A stretch of 64,000 bases of DNA from T1Sed10-7 sp041685505. Lineage in GTDB: Bacteria > Actinomycetota > Nitriliruptoria > Nitriliruptorales > Nitriliruptoraceae. The position numbers and the translations under genes were made by a program. The DNA lies in assembly GCA_041685505.1 (NCBI GenBank), contig JAWLFQ010000001.1, positions 1-64,000 on the forward strand, read 5' to 3'. Under the pieces are notes generated by a model. That model was not told where the DNA came from. It did no database searches and saw only the letters and a program-made list of their open reading frames with translations. Shown here piece after piece: positions 16,289 through 25,096 of this stretch (within the stretch, counting starts at the first letter, position 1; every line of letters begins with the position of its first letter).

Positions 16289-18514
16289 GTGCTCGAGCCG
16301 CTCGACCCACACGTGCTCCTGCCCTTCATCCTGGAGCTGTTGCTGCTGCTGCTGGTGGCGCGGCTGCTCGGGGAGGGGGCGCGCCGCATCGGGTTGCCCT
16401 CGGTGGTGGGGGAGCTGGGTGCCGGCCTGCTGCTCGGACCCTCGGTCTTCGGTCGCGTGGCGCCGGCGTTGTCCGGCTTCGTCTTCCCCGACGGCGCCAT
16501 CGAGGGATCGCTGGTGCTCGGGGTAGCGCAGCTCGGGGTCCTGTTCCTGTTGGTCACGACCGGTTTCGAGACCGATCTCCAGCTGCTGGGCAGGCTCGGC
16601 CGGCCGGCGGTGACGACCTCGGCAGCCAGCCTGGTGGTACCGCTGGCGGCCGGCTACGCCGTTGGTTACGTCCTGCCCGCCACCTTCGTCGGCGACAGCG
16701 GGGGCCGCGCCAACTTCGCGATGTTCATCGCGGTCGCGGTCAGCATCTCCGCGCTGGCGGTCGCGGGTCGGATCCTCACCGAGATGGGGCTCATGCGCCG
16801 GGACATCGGTCAGATCGTCGTCGGTGTGGCGATGGCCAACGAGCTCGTCGGTTGGATCCTTCTGGGGCTGTTGACCGGGATCGCGGTGAGCGGGTCGGTG
16901 GACATCGTCGATCTGGGGTGGACGGTCGGTTCCCTGGTGCTGTTCCTCGTGCTGGCCCTCACGCTCGGCCGCCGCGTGGTCGACCGGAGCCTGCGCAGGC
17001 TGCGTACGGCCGGGACGGGGAGCGCCGGAGCGCTGACAGCGACCGTGCTGTTCGCCCTGGCGGCCGCTGCCATCACCCAGGCGATCGGGGTCGAGGCGGC
17101 GCTGGGCGCCTTCGTCGCCGGGGTCGTGCTCGGTGGTTCGCGCTACCAGGACGCCGAGGCGGTGCAGACGCTGGAACGGATCACCCAGAACGTCTTCGCC
17201 CCCATCTTCTTCGCCACCGCGGGGATCTTCGTCGACGTCGGCGCGCTGATCACCAGGGAGGGGATGCTGTGGTTCGGCGTCCTGCTGGTCGTGGCGGTCG
17301 CGGCCAAGTTCGTGGGTGCCTACGCCGGGACTCGGTGGGGCGGCCGCGATCACGCCACGGCGGTCGCCCTGGGGGTGGGTCTGAACGCGCGGGGCACGCT
17401 CGAGATCGTGCTGGCCACCATCGCGTTGTCCATCGGGGTGTTCAACACGGTGTCGTACTCGGCGGTGGTGCTGGTTGCGATGCTGTCCGCGCTGGCCACG
17501 CCGCCGCTGCTGCGCGCTGCACTGCGCCGGGTCACCCCGCCGCCCGCCGAGGCCGAACGCCTCGAGCGGGAACGCCTGCTGTCGCAGAGCGTCATCGCCA
17601 GCGTCGACCGCGCCCTCGTTCCCACCCGTGGAGGCGCCAACTCCGAGCTCGCCGCCCAGACGCTCGATCTGGTGCTGCAGCCCGAGGCGAGCGTGACGGT
17701 GTTGACCGTGCACGGGCCGTCGCACGATCCGGATGCGTGCGGGTGCGAGGCGGCGCTGGACGGTGCAGCCGCCCACCTCGCCGGGCGGGACATCGAACGT
17801 CGGCGTGCGGTCGCGGACTCGCCGTCCGCCGCGGTCCTCAAGGAGGCCGGACTCGGCTACGGGTTGCTCACCCTCGGCATGACCGAGGGCTTCCGCGACA
17901 GCCACGAGCTGTCCCCGACGCTGCAGGAGCTGCTGGTGAGCAGCGCTGTCCCCGTCCTGCTCGTCCGGCACGGGGCTGCAGGGGCCCGTGGGCCGGCGGA
18001 CTACCGACGGATGGTGGTGCCCACCACCGGCACCCGGGTCACCCGAGCGGCCGAGGAGATCGCTGCCACGCTCGCGTCCCGGACCGGCGGCACGATCGAT
18101 CTGGTGCACGTCGTCCCACGGCCGGACCGGGACGCGGCCGATCCTTCGGCTGCGGGGGCGACGGCTGCCCACGCCACGGGAGCGGGCACGGCCCGGATGC
18201 CGGCAGAGGCCTCCGGCCCCCAGGCCCCACCGGCTGGTGAGCTGCCGACCGCCCAGGGGCTGCTGTCCCGGGCCATGGGCCGGGTGGATCGGTTCGGGGT
18301 CCTCGCGGAGGGCCACATCCGCCAGGGGGTACGACCCTACGAGGGGGTGCAGCACGTCGCCGACACCGTCGGCGCCGACGCGATCTTCCTGGGGACGCAG
18401 GTCAGATCGCTGGAAGGGCAACCCTTCCTGGGGCACGGCACGGAGTACCTGTTGGAGCACGCACGCCAGACGGTCCTGGTGCTCGCCTTCCCCGGGACCG
18501 ACGAGCCGTCGTGA
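16289..18514 (+). CDS. CPA2-type cation/proton antiporter with C-terminal universal-stress-like domains
   Basis: 741 residues. The first ~410 form a CPA2 antiporter (about 12 helices; QLGVLFLLVTTGFETDL, GVEAALGAFVAGVVLG and GLNARGTLEIVLA, the last typical of NapA/KefB-like exchangers). The rest is two soluble alpha/beta units: ~430-565 ending in SSAVPVLLVRHG, and ~570-741 with RRMVVPTTGTRVTRAAEE and DTVGADAIFLGTQ, both resembling UspA folds with an Ala/Pro linker between. It probably links Na+ or K+ efflux to nucleotide or stress sensing. GTG at 16289 has GGGGA upstream; a TAGGCT hexamer lies at 16253-16258. Divergent from the BCCT gene. Confidence 0.87.
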   Translation: MLEPLDPHVLLPFILELLLLLLVARLLGEGARRIGLPSVVGELGAGLLLGPSVFGRVAPALSGFVFPDGAIEGSLVLGVAQLGVLFLLVTTGFETDLQLLGRLGRPAVTTSAASLVVPLAAGYAVGYVLPATFVGDSGGRANFAMFIAVAVSISALAVAGRILTEMGLMRRDIGQIVVGVAMANELVGWILLGLLTGIAVSGSVDIVDLGWTVGSLVLFLVLALTLGRRVVDRSLRRLRTAGTGSAGALTATVLFALAAAAITQAIGVEAALGAFVAGVVLGGSRYQDAEAVQTLERITQNVFAPIFFATAGIFVDVGALITREGMLWFGVLLVVAVAAKFVGAYAGTRWGGRDHATAVALGVGLNARGTLEIVLATIALSIGVFNTVSYSAVVLVAMLSALATPPLLRAALRRVTPPPAEAERLERERLLSQSVIASVDRALVPTRGGANSELAAQTLDLVLQPEASVTVLTVHGPSHDPDACGCEAALDGAAAHLAGRDIERRRAVADSPSAAVLKEAGLGYGLLTLGMTEGFRDSHELSPTLQELLVSSAVPVLLVRHGAAGARGPADYRRMVVPTTGTRVTRAAEEIAATLASRTGGTIDLVHVVPRPDRDAADPSAAGATAAHATGAGTARMPAEASGPQAPPAGELPTAQGLLSRAMGRVDRFGVLAEGHIRQGVRPYEGVQHVADTVGADAIFLGTQVRSLEGQPFLGHGTEYLLEHARQTVLVLAFPGTDEPS

Positions 18515-18550
18515 CCCCTGGGGATCCGCGGCCCGCCGGTCGCGTCACCG

Positions 18551-19168
18551 CTACTCGACGATGAGTTCGCGGTACATCCCGTTGACGAAGTGCGGGGGGC
18601 CGCCCTCGACCTGTGGTGGGCCCTCCTCGGTCGCCGCGGCAGCCTCCAGGTAGACCTGGGGTTCGACCCCGGTCGGGATGAAGCACATGATCGCGTACCG
18701 ACCTGGTGTCGTCAGCGTGCCGTCGCCGACGGCTGGGATCTGTGGCCCACCGGGTTCTGCGAGCAGGACGGTGACGGGCTCCCCGAGCGCGGCGACCAGC
18801 TCGCCGGGATCGAGCGTCGTCAACTCCTCGATGGATCGCTGCTCCTGATCGGGGAGTGCGAACGCGACGAGCTCGTGGAGCTCCTCTTCGGCGCTGTTGG
18901 TGACCGTCAGCTGCGTACCGGCAGGGACCGCCGAGGGCAGGCCGAGGTAGCCGAAGTCGACCATCTCGACCTCGACCACCGCAGGCGCCTCCTCGTCCTC
19001 CATGGTCTCGTCCTGCGCGGTCTCGTCCTGCGCGGTCTCGTCCTGGCCGGTGTCACGAGCAGCGACGGCGTCATCGCTGGTGCAGCCGGCGAGCAGGAAC
19101 AGGCCGGAGAGCAGGCTCCCGGCGAGGATCGTGGTGGTCCGGTGGACGCGACGGTGGGTTGTCGTCAT
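18551..19168 (-). CDS. Cupredoxin-like lipoprotein with long Cys-His insertion
   Basis: 205 residues. A basic start, hydrophobic segment and lipobox LLAGC make it a lipoprotein. An acidic repeat (QDETA units) links to a C-terminal domain of ~140 residues. The end reads like a plastocyanin copper site: His in EELHELVAF, Cys in YAIMCFIP, then His and Met in PPHFVNGMYRELIVE. Unlike ordinary cupredoxins, about 30 residues separate Cys and the second His. Copper binding is therefore a hypothesis. CAGGAGGA precedes the ATG at 19168. Redox partner unknown. Confidence 0.62.
   Translation of the reverse strand: MTTTHRRVHRTTTILAGSLLSGLFLLAGCTSDDAVAARDTGQDETAQDETAQDETMEDEEAPAVVEVEMVDFGYLGLPSAVPAGTQLTVTNSAEEELHELVAFALPDQEQRSIEELTTLDPGELVAALGEPVTVLLAEPGGPQIPAVGDGTLTTPGRYAIMCFIPTGVEPQVYLEAAAATEEGPPQVEGGPPHFVNGMYRELIVE
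19004..19048 (-). repeat. Three 15-bp tandem repeats within lipoprotein linker
   Basis: Units of GGTCTCGTCCTGCGC (plus strand) at 19004-19018 and 19019-19033 and a variant at 19034-19048. They encode the repeated five-residue QDETA-like acidic linker just after the lipidated cysteine. Confidence 0.9.
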
Positions 19169-19202
19169 CGTGTGTTCCTCCTGGCGCGGTGGCGTCGTTC
19201 GG

Positions 19203-19712
19203 TCAGTCCAGGGGTGTGGGTGGAGGGCCGAGGATCTGGATCCCGTGCTCGAGGCAGACATCAGCCACGTGTGTCGGATCGATGGGGCCCGGCTCGGGCA
19301 GGACCGCCTGCTCCGTGCCAACGCCCAGGGCGCTGACCATCCGGTCGAACCGCGGTGCCGTCAGCCGGGAGCCGGTCACGCAGACGAACCGTGCCGTCGG
19401 GGAGTGGACCTGGAAGGTGTGTGGGATCCCGTGGGGCAGGAAGGCGATCCCCCCCTCGCTGGCCATGAGCGCGTCGTCACCGCAGTGGAAGGCGAGCTCG
19501 CCCTCGAGCACCACGAACAGCTCGTCCTCGTCCTGGTGCCGGTGCAGCGGCGGACCGAGCCCGCGGGGTGCCGCGAACTCGACGACGCTCAGGGCTCCTG
19601 TTGCACCGCCGCGGACCTTGATGGTCGCGAGGTGGTTGAGGAAGTGGAGGTGGTGGCCCGAGCCGGGTGCGATGACCTCTGGAGCGCGGGCGCCGATGGT
19701 GTCGGTGTCCAT
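19203..19712 (-). CDS. Cupin-domain protein
   Basis: 169 residues with a single cupin barrel: PPLHRHQDEDELFVVLEGEL carries the first-motif metal ligands (two His, Glu), and FLPHGIPHTFQV the second (His). Many such proteins bind Fe, Mn or Ni and act as dioxygenases, isomerases or sensors; the substrate is not apparent. Predicted cytoplasmic. The ATG at 19712 follows GAAGGTG; the frame remains open upstream but this covers the divergent otsB gene and is not coding. It lies 34 nt downstream-facing from the lipoprotein gene on the same strand, so the two may be co-transcribed. Confidence 0.82.
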   Translation of the reverse strand: MDTDTIGARAPEVIAPGSGHHLHFLNHLATIKVRGGATGALSVVEFAAPRGLGPPLHRHQDEDELFVVLEGELAFHCGDDALMASEGGIAFLPHGIPHTFQVHSPTARFVCVTGSRLTAPRFDRMVSALGVGTEQAVLPEPGPIDPTHVADVCLEHGIQILGPPPTPLD

Positions 19713-19865
19713 GGCGGCACCTTCGCGTGCACCCTTCCGACAACCTTCAGGCCTGCCGTGGCACGACGTCGCCCGGCTCATCGCCGTCCGTTCGGACGAT
19801 GCCGATGCGCCGCGCACCGGGCAGGGTCGAGGCGTGCAACATCTGCCGCCGTCGAAGAGGACCCG

Positions 19866-20735
19866 ATGCCCGCGACCACGGACCCGCAGGACGCGGATCT
19901 CCCGCAACGGGCGCTCCACCGGCTGCCGTCCGCGCTCCCGGTCCAGGACCGCTTCGGGCAGCGGGTGCGCGGCGAGCTGGCGGTGTTCCTCGACTACGAC
20001 GGCACGCTGACGCCGATCGTGGACGACCCGGACGAGGCCCTGCTCAGCGACGAGATGCGCTCCGCCATCACCGAGCTCGCGTCGGTGACGCTGGTCGCCA
20101 TCGTCAGTGGGCGCGACCTCGAGGATGTCCGTCACAAGGTCGGGATCGAGGGTCTGGCCTACGCCGGCTCCCACGGCTTCGACATCCGCCATCCTGACGG
20201 CTCGTCGGAGCAGCTGGCCGTCGAGGCGCTGGAGGCGCTCGACACCGCCCAGGCGACGCTCGAGGAGCGTGCCGGTGCGGTCCCGGGCGCACGGGTCGAG
20301 CGCAAACGCTTCGCGATCGCGGTCCACGACCGGGCGGTCGACGATCCGGCGCAGCGGGAACGGCTCGCACACATCGTCGAGCAGGTCGGCCACTCCCACC
20401 AGGAGCTGCGCAGCACCGGCGGGAAGCGCATCCACGAGCTGCGGCCCGACATCGACTGGGACAAGGGTCGGGCGATCGAGATGCTGCTGTCCGAGCTCGA
20501 CGCCGAGGACCGCGTCCCGATCTACGTCGGCGACGACCTCACCGACGAGGACGGTTTCCGGGCGGTCGTGGCGCACGGCGGCATCGCGGTGGTGGTGCGC
20601 GGCGAGGACGACGAGCGCGACACCCTCGCCGACGCTGCGCTCGAGAGCACTGCCGACACCGGGCGGTTCCTCGCCGAGTTGGCCGAGCTGTCGCGGCAGG
20701 AGGAAGCCGGCCAGGATGAGGAGGATCGCCGATGA
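19866..20735 (+). CDS. otsB: Trehalose-6-phosphate phosphatase
   Basis: 289-residue HAD-superfamily phosphatase that dephosphorylates trehalose-6-phosphate. Motif I is FLDYDGTLTP with nucleophile Asp43 and general acid Asp45. VAIVSGRDLEDV follows, then SHGFDIRHPDG, KRIHELRPDIDWDKGRA and YVGDDLTDEDGF (motif IV), all characteristic of OtsB. AGAGGA precedes the ATG; the much longer open frame upstream is over the opposite-strand cupin. The 3' end overlaps the GH65 gene by 4 bp. OtsA is not in the window, so the phosphate source must come from elsewhere or the role is different. Confidence 0.9.
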   Translation: MPATTDPQDADLPQRALHRLPSALPVQDRFGQRVRGELAVFLDYDGTLTPIVDDPDEALLSDEMRSAITELASVTLVAIVSGRDLEDVRHKVGIEGLAYAGSHGFDIRHPDGSSEQLAVEALEALDTAQATLEERAGAVPGARVERKRFAIAVHDRAVDDPAQRERLAHIVEQVGHSHQELRSTGGKRIHELRPDIDWDKGRAIEMLLSELDAEDRVPIYVGDDLTDEDGFRAVVAHGGIAVVVRGEDDERDTLADAALESTADTGRFLAELAELSRQEEAGQDEEDRR

Positions 20736-23140
20736 GCGTGTGGACGCTGGTCTACGAGGGCTTCGACCCCGCCCAGGAGGGGCTCCGCGAAGCGCTGTGC
20801 ACCCTCGGCAACGGTGTGCTCGGTACCCGTGGTGCCGTACCGGAGGCACGCGCGGACGACGTGCACTACCCCGGTACCTACCGCGCCGGGGTCTTCAACC
20901 GGTTGACCGACCACATCGACGAGGTGGAGGTGACCAACGAGTCGATGGTCAACCTGCCCAACTGGCTCCTCCTCCAGTTCCGGGTCGAGGACGGGCCCTG
21001 GTTCGCCGCCTCGGAGGCGACCTTCGACGAGTACCGCGTCGAGCTGGACATGCGTCGGGGGGTGCTCACCCGGCACATGGGCATCGTCCTGGACGACGAC
21101 CGCACCTTGCGCGTCACGCAGCGTCGCCTCGTGCACCTCGCCGATCCGCGTCTGGCGGCCATGGAGACCACCTTCCGTGCCGAGGGCTTCTCCGGCATGG
21201 TCACGGTGCGTTGTGCCATCGACACCGCCGTGCGCAATCAGGGCGTCGAGCGGTACCGCGATCTGTCCGACGAGCATCTGGAGATCCTGCTGCGCGAGGA
21301 GGTCGACGACGACACGGTGCTGGTCGTCGGCGAGACGAACCAGTCACACCTGCGTGTGGCCGAGGCGCAGCGCACGCGGGTGTTCGATGCCGCGAGACGG
21401 CAACCCGACGTGGCGCGGGGCTGGATCGACGAGGACGGCATGGTCGGTCACGAACTCGAGTTGCCGCTCGAGGCGGATCAGCCGATGTCGGTCGAGAAGG
21501 TGGTCGCCATCGTGGTGACCGGGGACCCGGCCGTCTCCGAGCCGGGCGAGACCGCGGTGCGTGCCACGGTCCAGGCGGGCGGCTTCGGGAGGCTGCGAGA
21601 GAGCCACCTCGCCAAATGGGACCAGCTGTGGGACCGCTTCGAACTGCACTTCGGCGAGGATGAGCACATCCAACGGATCGTGCACCTGCACACCTTCCAC
21701 GCGCTGCAGACGACCTCGCACCAGACCATCGACCGCGACGTCGGGGCACCGGCGCGGGGCCTGCACGGGGAGGCCTATCGCGGGCACATCTTCTGGGACG
21801 AGGTCTTCATCCTGCCCTACCTGAACCTGCGGATGCCGGTGCTGACCAGATCCCTGCTGCTGTACCGCTACCGACGCCTCGCGGAGGCACGCGGCCGAGC
21901 GCAGCGCGCCGGGTACGAGGGTGCGACCTTCCCCTGGCAGAGCGGATCCGACGGTCGCGAGGAGTCGCAGGAGATGCACCTCAACCCGAACTCGGGTGAG
22001 TGGAAGCCGGACAACTCCCAGCTCCAGCACCACATCAACCTCGCGGTCGCCTACAACGTGTGGCAGTACGTGGAGACCACCGCCGACCGCGAGTTCCTGC
22101 GCTACTACGGCCTGGAGATGCTCGTCGAGATCAACCGGTTCTTCGCCAGCCTCGCCACCTACGACCGCATCGACGACCGCTACCACCTCAGGGGGGTCAT
22201 GGGGCCGGACGAGTTCCACGACGGCTACCCCGACCGTGATGACCCGGGCCTCGATGACAACGCCTACACCAACCTGATGGTCGTGTGGACGATCCAGCGC
22301 ACCTTCGAACTCCTCGAACTCCTCCCCGAGCAGATCGCCCACGATGCCCTCAGCGAGCTGGACGTGACGCGCTCGGAGCTGGAGCGGTGGGAGGATCTCA
22401 CCCGCCGGATGTTCGTGCCCTTCCACGACGAGGGGATCATCAGCCAGTTCGCCGGCTACGAGCATCTCGAGGAGCTCGACTGGGAGGACTACCGGCAGCG
22501 CTACGGCGACATCCATCGACTCGACCGCATCCTGCACGCCGAGGACGACGATCCCAACCGCTACAAGATCGCGAAGCAGGCCGACACGCTGATGCTGTTC
22601 TACCTGCTGACCGCGGACGAGCTCGACCGCATGCTGCAGCAGTTGGGCTACGACTGGTCACCTGAGCTGATCCCGGACACGATCGAGTACTACCGCACGA
22701 GGACCTCCCACGGGTCCACGCTCAGTGCGGTGGTCCACAGTTGGCTGCTGGCCCGGTCGGATCGTCCGCGGTCGTGGGCGCTGTTCGAGCAGGCCCTGCG
22801 CAGCGACGTCGACGACGTCCAGGGAGGCACGACCCAGGAGGGCATCCACCTCGGCGCGATGACCGGGACCCTGGACCTCGTCCAGCGCGGCTACACCGGT
22901 CTGGCCATCGAGGAGGACGTGCTGCGCTTCGAGCCGATGTTGCCGGACGAGGTCGCCGAGCTCACCTTCCTCCTCCACTACCGCGGCCACCAGCTCGAGG
23001 TGCACGTCGAACACACCTGCCTGAAGGTGACCGCAGCGCCCTCGGAGCTCGAAGCGGTGCACATCGGTTTCGAGCAGCAGCGCGCGACGCTCAGTGCGGG
23101 CGAGACCCTGACCTTCGAGATGGCGGGACAGCCCGGGTGA
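20732..23140 (+). CDS. Glycoside hydrolase family 65 enzyme (trehalose/kojibiose-phosphorylase-like)
   Basis: 802 residues covering the full GH65 layout: an N-terminal beta-sandwich (~1-270), linker, (alpha/alpha)6 catalytic barrel and C-terminal beta domain. The barrel carries RGHIFWDEVFILPYL, TFPWQSGSDGREESQEM and VMGPDEFHDGY, where Glu494 aligns with the catalytic acid of maltose and kojibiose phosphorylases. DNAYTNLM and GSTLSAVVHSW are also typical. It phosphorolyses or hydrolyses an alpha-glucosidic disaccharide. The 4-bp overlap with otsB points to trehalose or its phosphate, but sequence alone does not settle substrate, nor phosphorylase versus hydrolase. No signal peptide; cytoplasmic, which favours phosphorylase. 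Confidence 0.85.
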   Translation: MSVWTLVYEGFDPAQEGLREALCTLGNGVLGTRGAVPEARADDVHYPGTYRAGVFNRLTDHIDEVEVTNESMVNLPNWLLLQFRVEDGPWFAASEATFDEYRVELDMRRGVLTRHMGIVLDDDRTLRVTQRRLVHLADPRLAAMETTFRAEGFSGMVTVRCAIDTAVRNQGVERYRDLSDEHLEILLREEVDDDTVLVVGETNQSHLRVAEAQRTRVFDAARRQPDVARGWIDEDGMVGHELELPLEADQPMSVEKVVAIVVTGDPAVSEPGETAVRATVQAGGFGRLRESHLAKWDQLWDRFELHFGEDEHIQRIVHLHTFHALQTTSHQTIDRDVGAPARGLHGEAYRGHIFWDEVFILPYLNLRMPVLTRSLLLYRYRRLAEARGRAQRAGYEGATFPWQSGSDGREESQEMHLNPNSGEWKPDNSQLQHHINLAVAYNVWQYVETTADREFLRYYGLEMLVEINRFFASLATYDRIDDRYHLRGVMGPDEFHDGYPDRDDPGLDDNAYTNLMVVWTIQRTFELLELLPEQIAHDALSELDVTRSELERWEDLTRRMFVPFHDEGIISQFAGYEHLEELDWEDYRQRYGDIHRLDRILHAEDDDPNRYKIAKQADTLMLFYLLTADELDRMLQQLGYDWSPELIPDTIEYYRTRTSHGSTLSAVVHSWLLARSDRPRSWALFEQALRSDVDDVQGGTTQEGIHLGAMTGTLDLVQRGYTGLAIEEDVLRFEPMLPDEVAELTFLLHYRGHQLEVHVEHTCLKVTAAPSELEAVHIGFEQQRATLSAGETLTFEMAGQPG

Positions 23141-23267
23141 GACGCACGCCGGATCACGGCTCCCGGGACGTGGCCGGTGCCGACCGCCACCGCTGCACGC
23201 GGCGGTAGGGTCGCACGCCGGCCGGTCCTGCCCGGCAGCGCCCGGGCCGCAGCCAGGAGGAGCGACG

Positions 23268-24623
23268 ATGTCCGGATACCGGTACCCAGGTTCGACGGCG
23301 ACCGGCCATCTCGGGCTGCACACCGACCTCTACGAGCTGCGGATGGTCGCCTCCTACCTGCGGCGCGGTATGACGGAGCCCGCCACCTTCAGCCTGTTCA
23401 TCCGTCCCAACGCCGCGCGTCCGTGGTACGTCGCGCTGGGGATGGAGCGGGTCCTGGAGCTGTTGTCCAGCTTCACCTTCGGTCCTGAGGAGTTGGACGA
23501 GCTCGAGCGGCTCGGGATCGATGAGCAGGTGCGTGTGCAGCTCGCCGAGTGGCGCGTCGACACCGGTGAGCTGTGGGCGGTCCCCGAGGGCACGATCGTG
23601 CTCGCGCAGGAGCCGGTGTTGGAGATGACCGCGCCGCTGCCCGTGGCCCAGCTGCTGGAGACGGCGGTGATGAACCTGGTGCAGTACCCGACGCTGGTGG
23701 GCACCAAGGCCGCCCGCTGCGCGCTCGTGGCGCAGGGGCGGAAGCTGGCCGACTTCGGTTTCCGGCGTGCGCACGGGCTGGAGACGGGGGTCGAGGCGGC
23801 GTTGGCCGCCTACCTCGGTGGTGGGTTCGCCACCAGCAACGTCGAGGCCGGCCGACGCTTCGGCATCCCGACGACCGGGACGATGGCCCACTCCTACGTC
23901 CAGGCGTTCACCGACGAGCGCGCGGCATTCCGCGCCTTCGCGGAGGATCACCCGGAGCACACCGTCCTGCTGGTCGACACCTACGACACCCTCGAGGGCG
24001 TGCGCCGCGCGATCGAGGTCTCCCACCAGCTCGGGCGGGCGCCACGCGGTGTGCGACTGGACTCGGGCGACCTCGGCGAGCTGGCCGTGGAGACGCGGCG
24101 ACTGCTCGATGACGCCGGCTTCGAGGACACGGAGGTGATCGCCTCCGGTGGGCTCGACGAGGGGGAGATCCACCGCCTGCTCCGCGACGGGGCGCCGATC
24201 GACGGCTTCGGCGTCGGTACCTCCCTGACGGTCTCACAGGACCACCCGGGGCTCGACATCGTGTACAAGCTGGTCGAGTACGACGGGCGTCCGGTCGCCA
24301 AGTTCAGCGGGGTCAAGAGCATCTTCCCCGGCCGCAAACAGGTCTTCCGCCGTGACGGTGACCCTCGACAGGACACCTTGTCGCCGCGTACGGCGGACGA
24401 GAGCGGCGACGGGTTGCTGCAGCCCGCCTGGCGCGACGGTGTACGGCTGCTGCCCGAGGAGGAGCTGGCGACCATCCGTGCGCGGGTGGACCAGGGCCTC
24501 GCGCAGCTGCCCGAGGACTGGCAGCGCCCGCCCTACGTCGAGACCGCTCCGTTGCCCACGGTCGGCCCGGCGCTCGAGGACCTGACCGAACAGGTCCGCC
24601 GGACGGCCTTCGAGGACGAGTGA
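23268..24623 (+). CDS. pncB: Nicotinate phosphoribosyltransferase
   Basis: 451-residue enzyme making nicotinate mononucleotide from nicotinate, PRPP and ATP in NAD salvage. Landmarks are HTDLYELRM at the N-terminus, FGFRRAHG, the GTMAHSYVQAF segment with the phosphorylated-His region, VRLDSGDLGELA and a C-terminal FSGVKSIFPGRKQVFR. Length matches the family. AGGAGGAGCG precedes the ATG. TAGGGT at 23206-23211 may be the -10. It follows the trehalose genes by 127 bp and seems to have its own promoter. Similar stress-linked pncB copies are found in mycobacteria. Confidence 0.93.
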   Translation: MSGYRYPGSTATGHLGLHTDLYELRMVASYLRRGMTEPATFSLFIRPNAARPWYVALGMERVLELLSSFTFGPEELDELERLGIDEQVRVQLAEWRVDTGELWAVPEGTIVLAQEPVLEMTAPLPVAQLLETAVMNLVQYPTLVGTKAARCALVAQGRKLADFGFRRAHGLETGVEAALAAYLGGGFATSNVEAGRRFGIPTTGTMAHSYVQAFTDERAAFRAFAEDHPEHTVLLVDTYDTLEGVRRAIEVSHQLGRAPRGVRLDSGDLGELAVETRRLLDDAGFEDTEVIASGGLDEGEIHRLLRDGAPIDGFGVGTSLTVSQDHPGLDIVYKLVEYDGRPVAKFSGVKSIFPGRKQVFRRDGDPRQDTLSPRTADESGDGLLQPAWRDGVRLLPEEELATIRARVDQGLAQLPEDWQRPPYVETAPLPTVGPALEDLTEQVRRTAFEDE

Positions 24624-24641
24624 CCCACGGTCGGCGTGGGT
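24623..24641 (+). terminator. Possible pncB terminator hairpin
   Basis: ACCCACG (24623-24629) pairs perfectly with CGTGGGT (24635-24641) around a 5-nt loop, starting at the last base of the pncB stop codon. No T-tract follows, so it may be an L-shaped actinobacterial terminator or a chance inverted repeat. Confidence 0.35.
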
Positions 24642-24726
24642 GTCGTGCCGATCAGGTCCCGCGGTGCGACCACGCGACGTTGCGGTCGCGACACAGCTCG
24701 GTGCGGTGGCGCTCCCACGAGGGCTG

Positions 24727-24948
24727 CTAGTTCCGATCGCGGTGCTCGAAGTGGCGCGCGACGGGGCGCATGATGGCCACGACCACGAGACCGGCGATGG
24801 CGCCGCCCACCAGGGGCGCGTTGAAGGACGTGTCATCGAGGAGCAGGTTGTCCACGAGCGCGACCGCGACGCCGATCAGCACGGCGATCCCGACGAGCGC
24901 ACCCAGGGTCTTCGCACGGACCACGAGCGACTCCCTCACGGCGATCAT
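24727..24948 (-). CDS. Small membrane protein, unknown function
   Basis: 73 residues from ATG at 24948, MIAVRESLVVRAKTL then two hydrophobic segments (about 16-35 and 44-60) and a basic/acidic C-terminus, RHFEHRDRN. No family was recognised. Two helices with a short DDTSFN loop suggest an inner-membrane hairpin. The ribosome site is weak (AGAAGACCAGG); GTG at 24999 would extend the protein by 17 less typical residues. It faces pncB convergently and sits downstream of the ATPase gene. Confidence 0.5.
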   Translation of the reverse strand: MIAVRESLVVRAKTLGALVGIAVLIGVAVALVDNLLLDDTSFNAPLVGGAIAGLVVVAIMRPVARHFEHRDRN

Positions 24949-25096
24949 CCTGGTCTTCTGCCACTGGGCGAAGGTGACGATCCCTGCGCTCGCTCGCACG
25001 CCGCACTGCCCGTCCGAGTGGCCGAGGCCGTGCGCCCACGGACCACCGGTGGACGCCAGCCAGGTTGCGCGCCGGAACGGACTGCTGACGGCTGGG

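Noticed and set aside
16138..18460. Long upstream extension of the BCCT reading frame
   Set aside because: Overlaps the divergent antiporter; amino-acid composition is non-native and lacks transport motifs.
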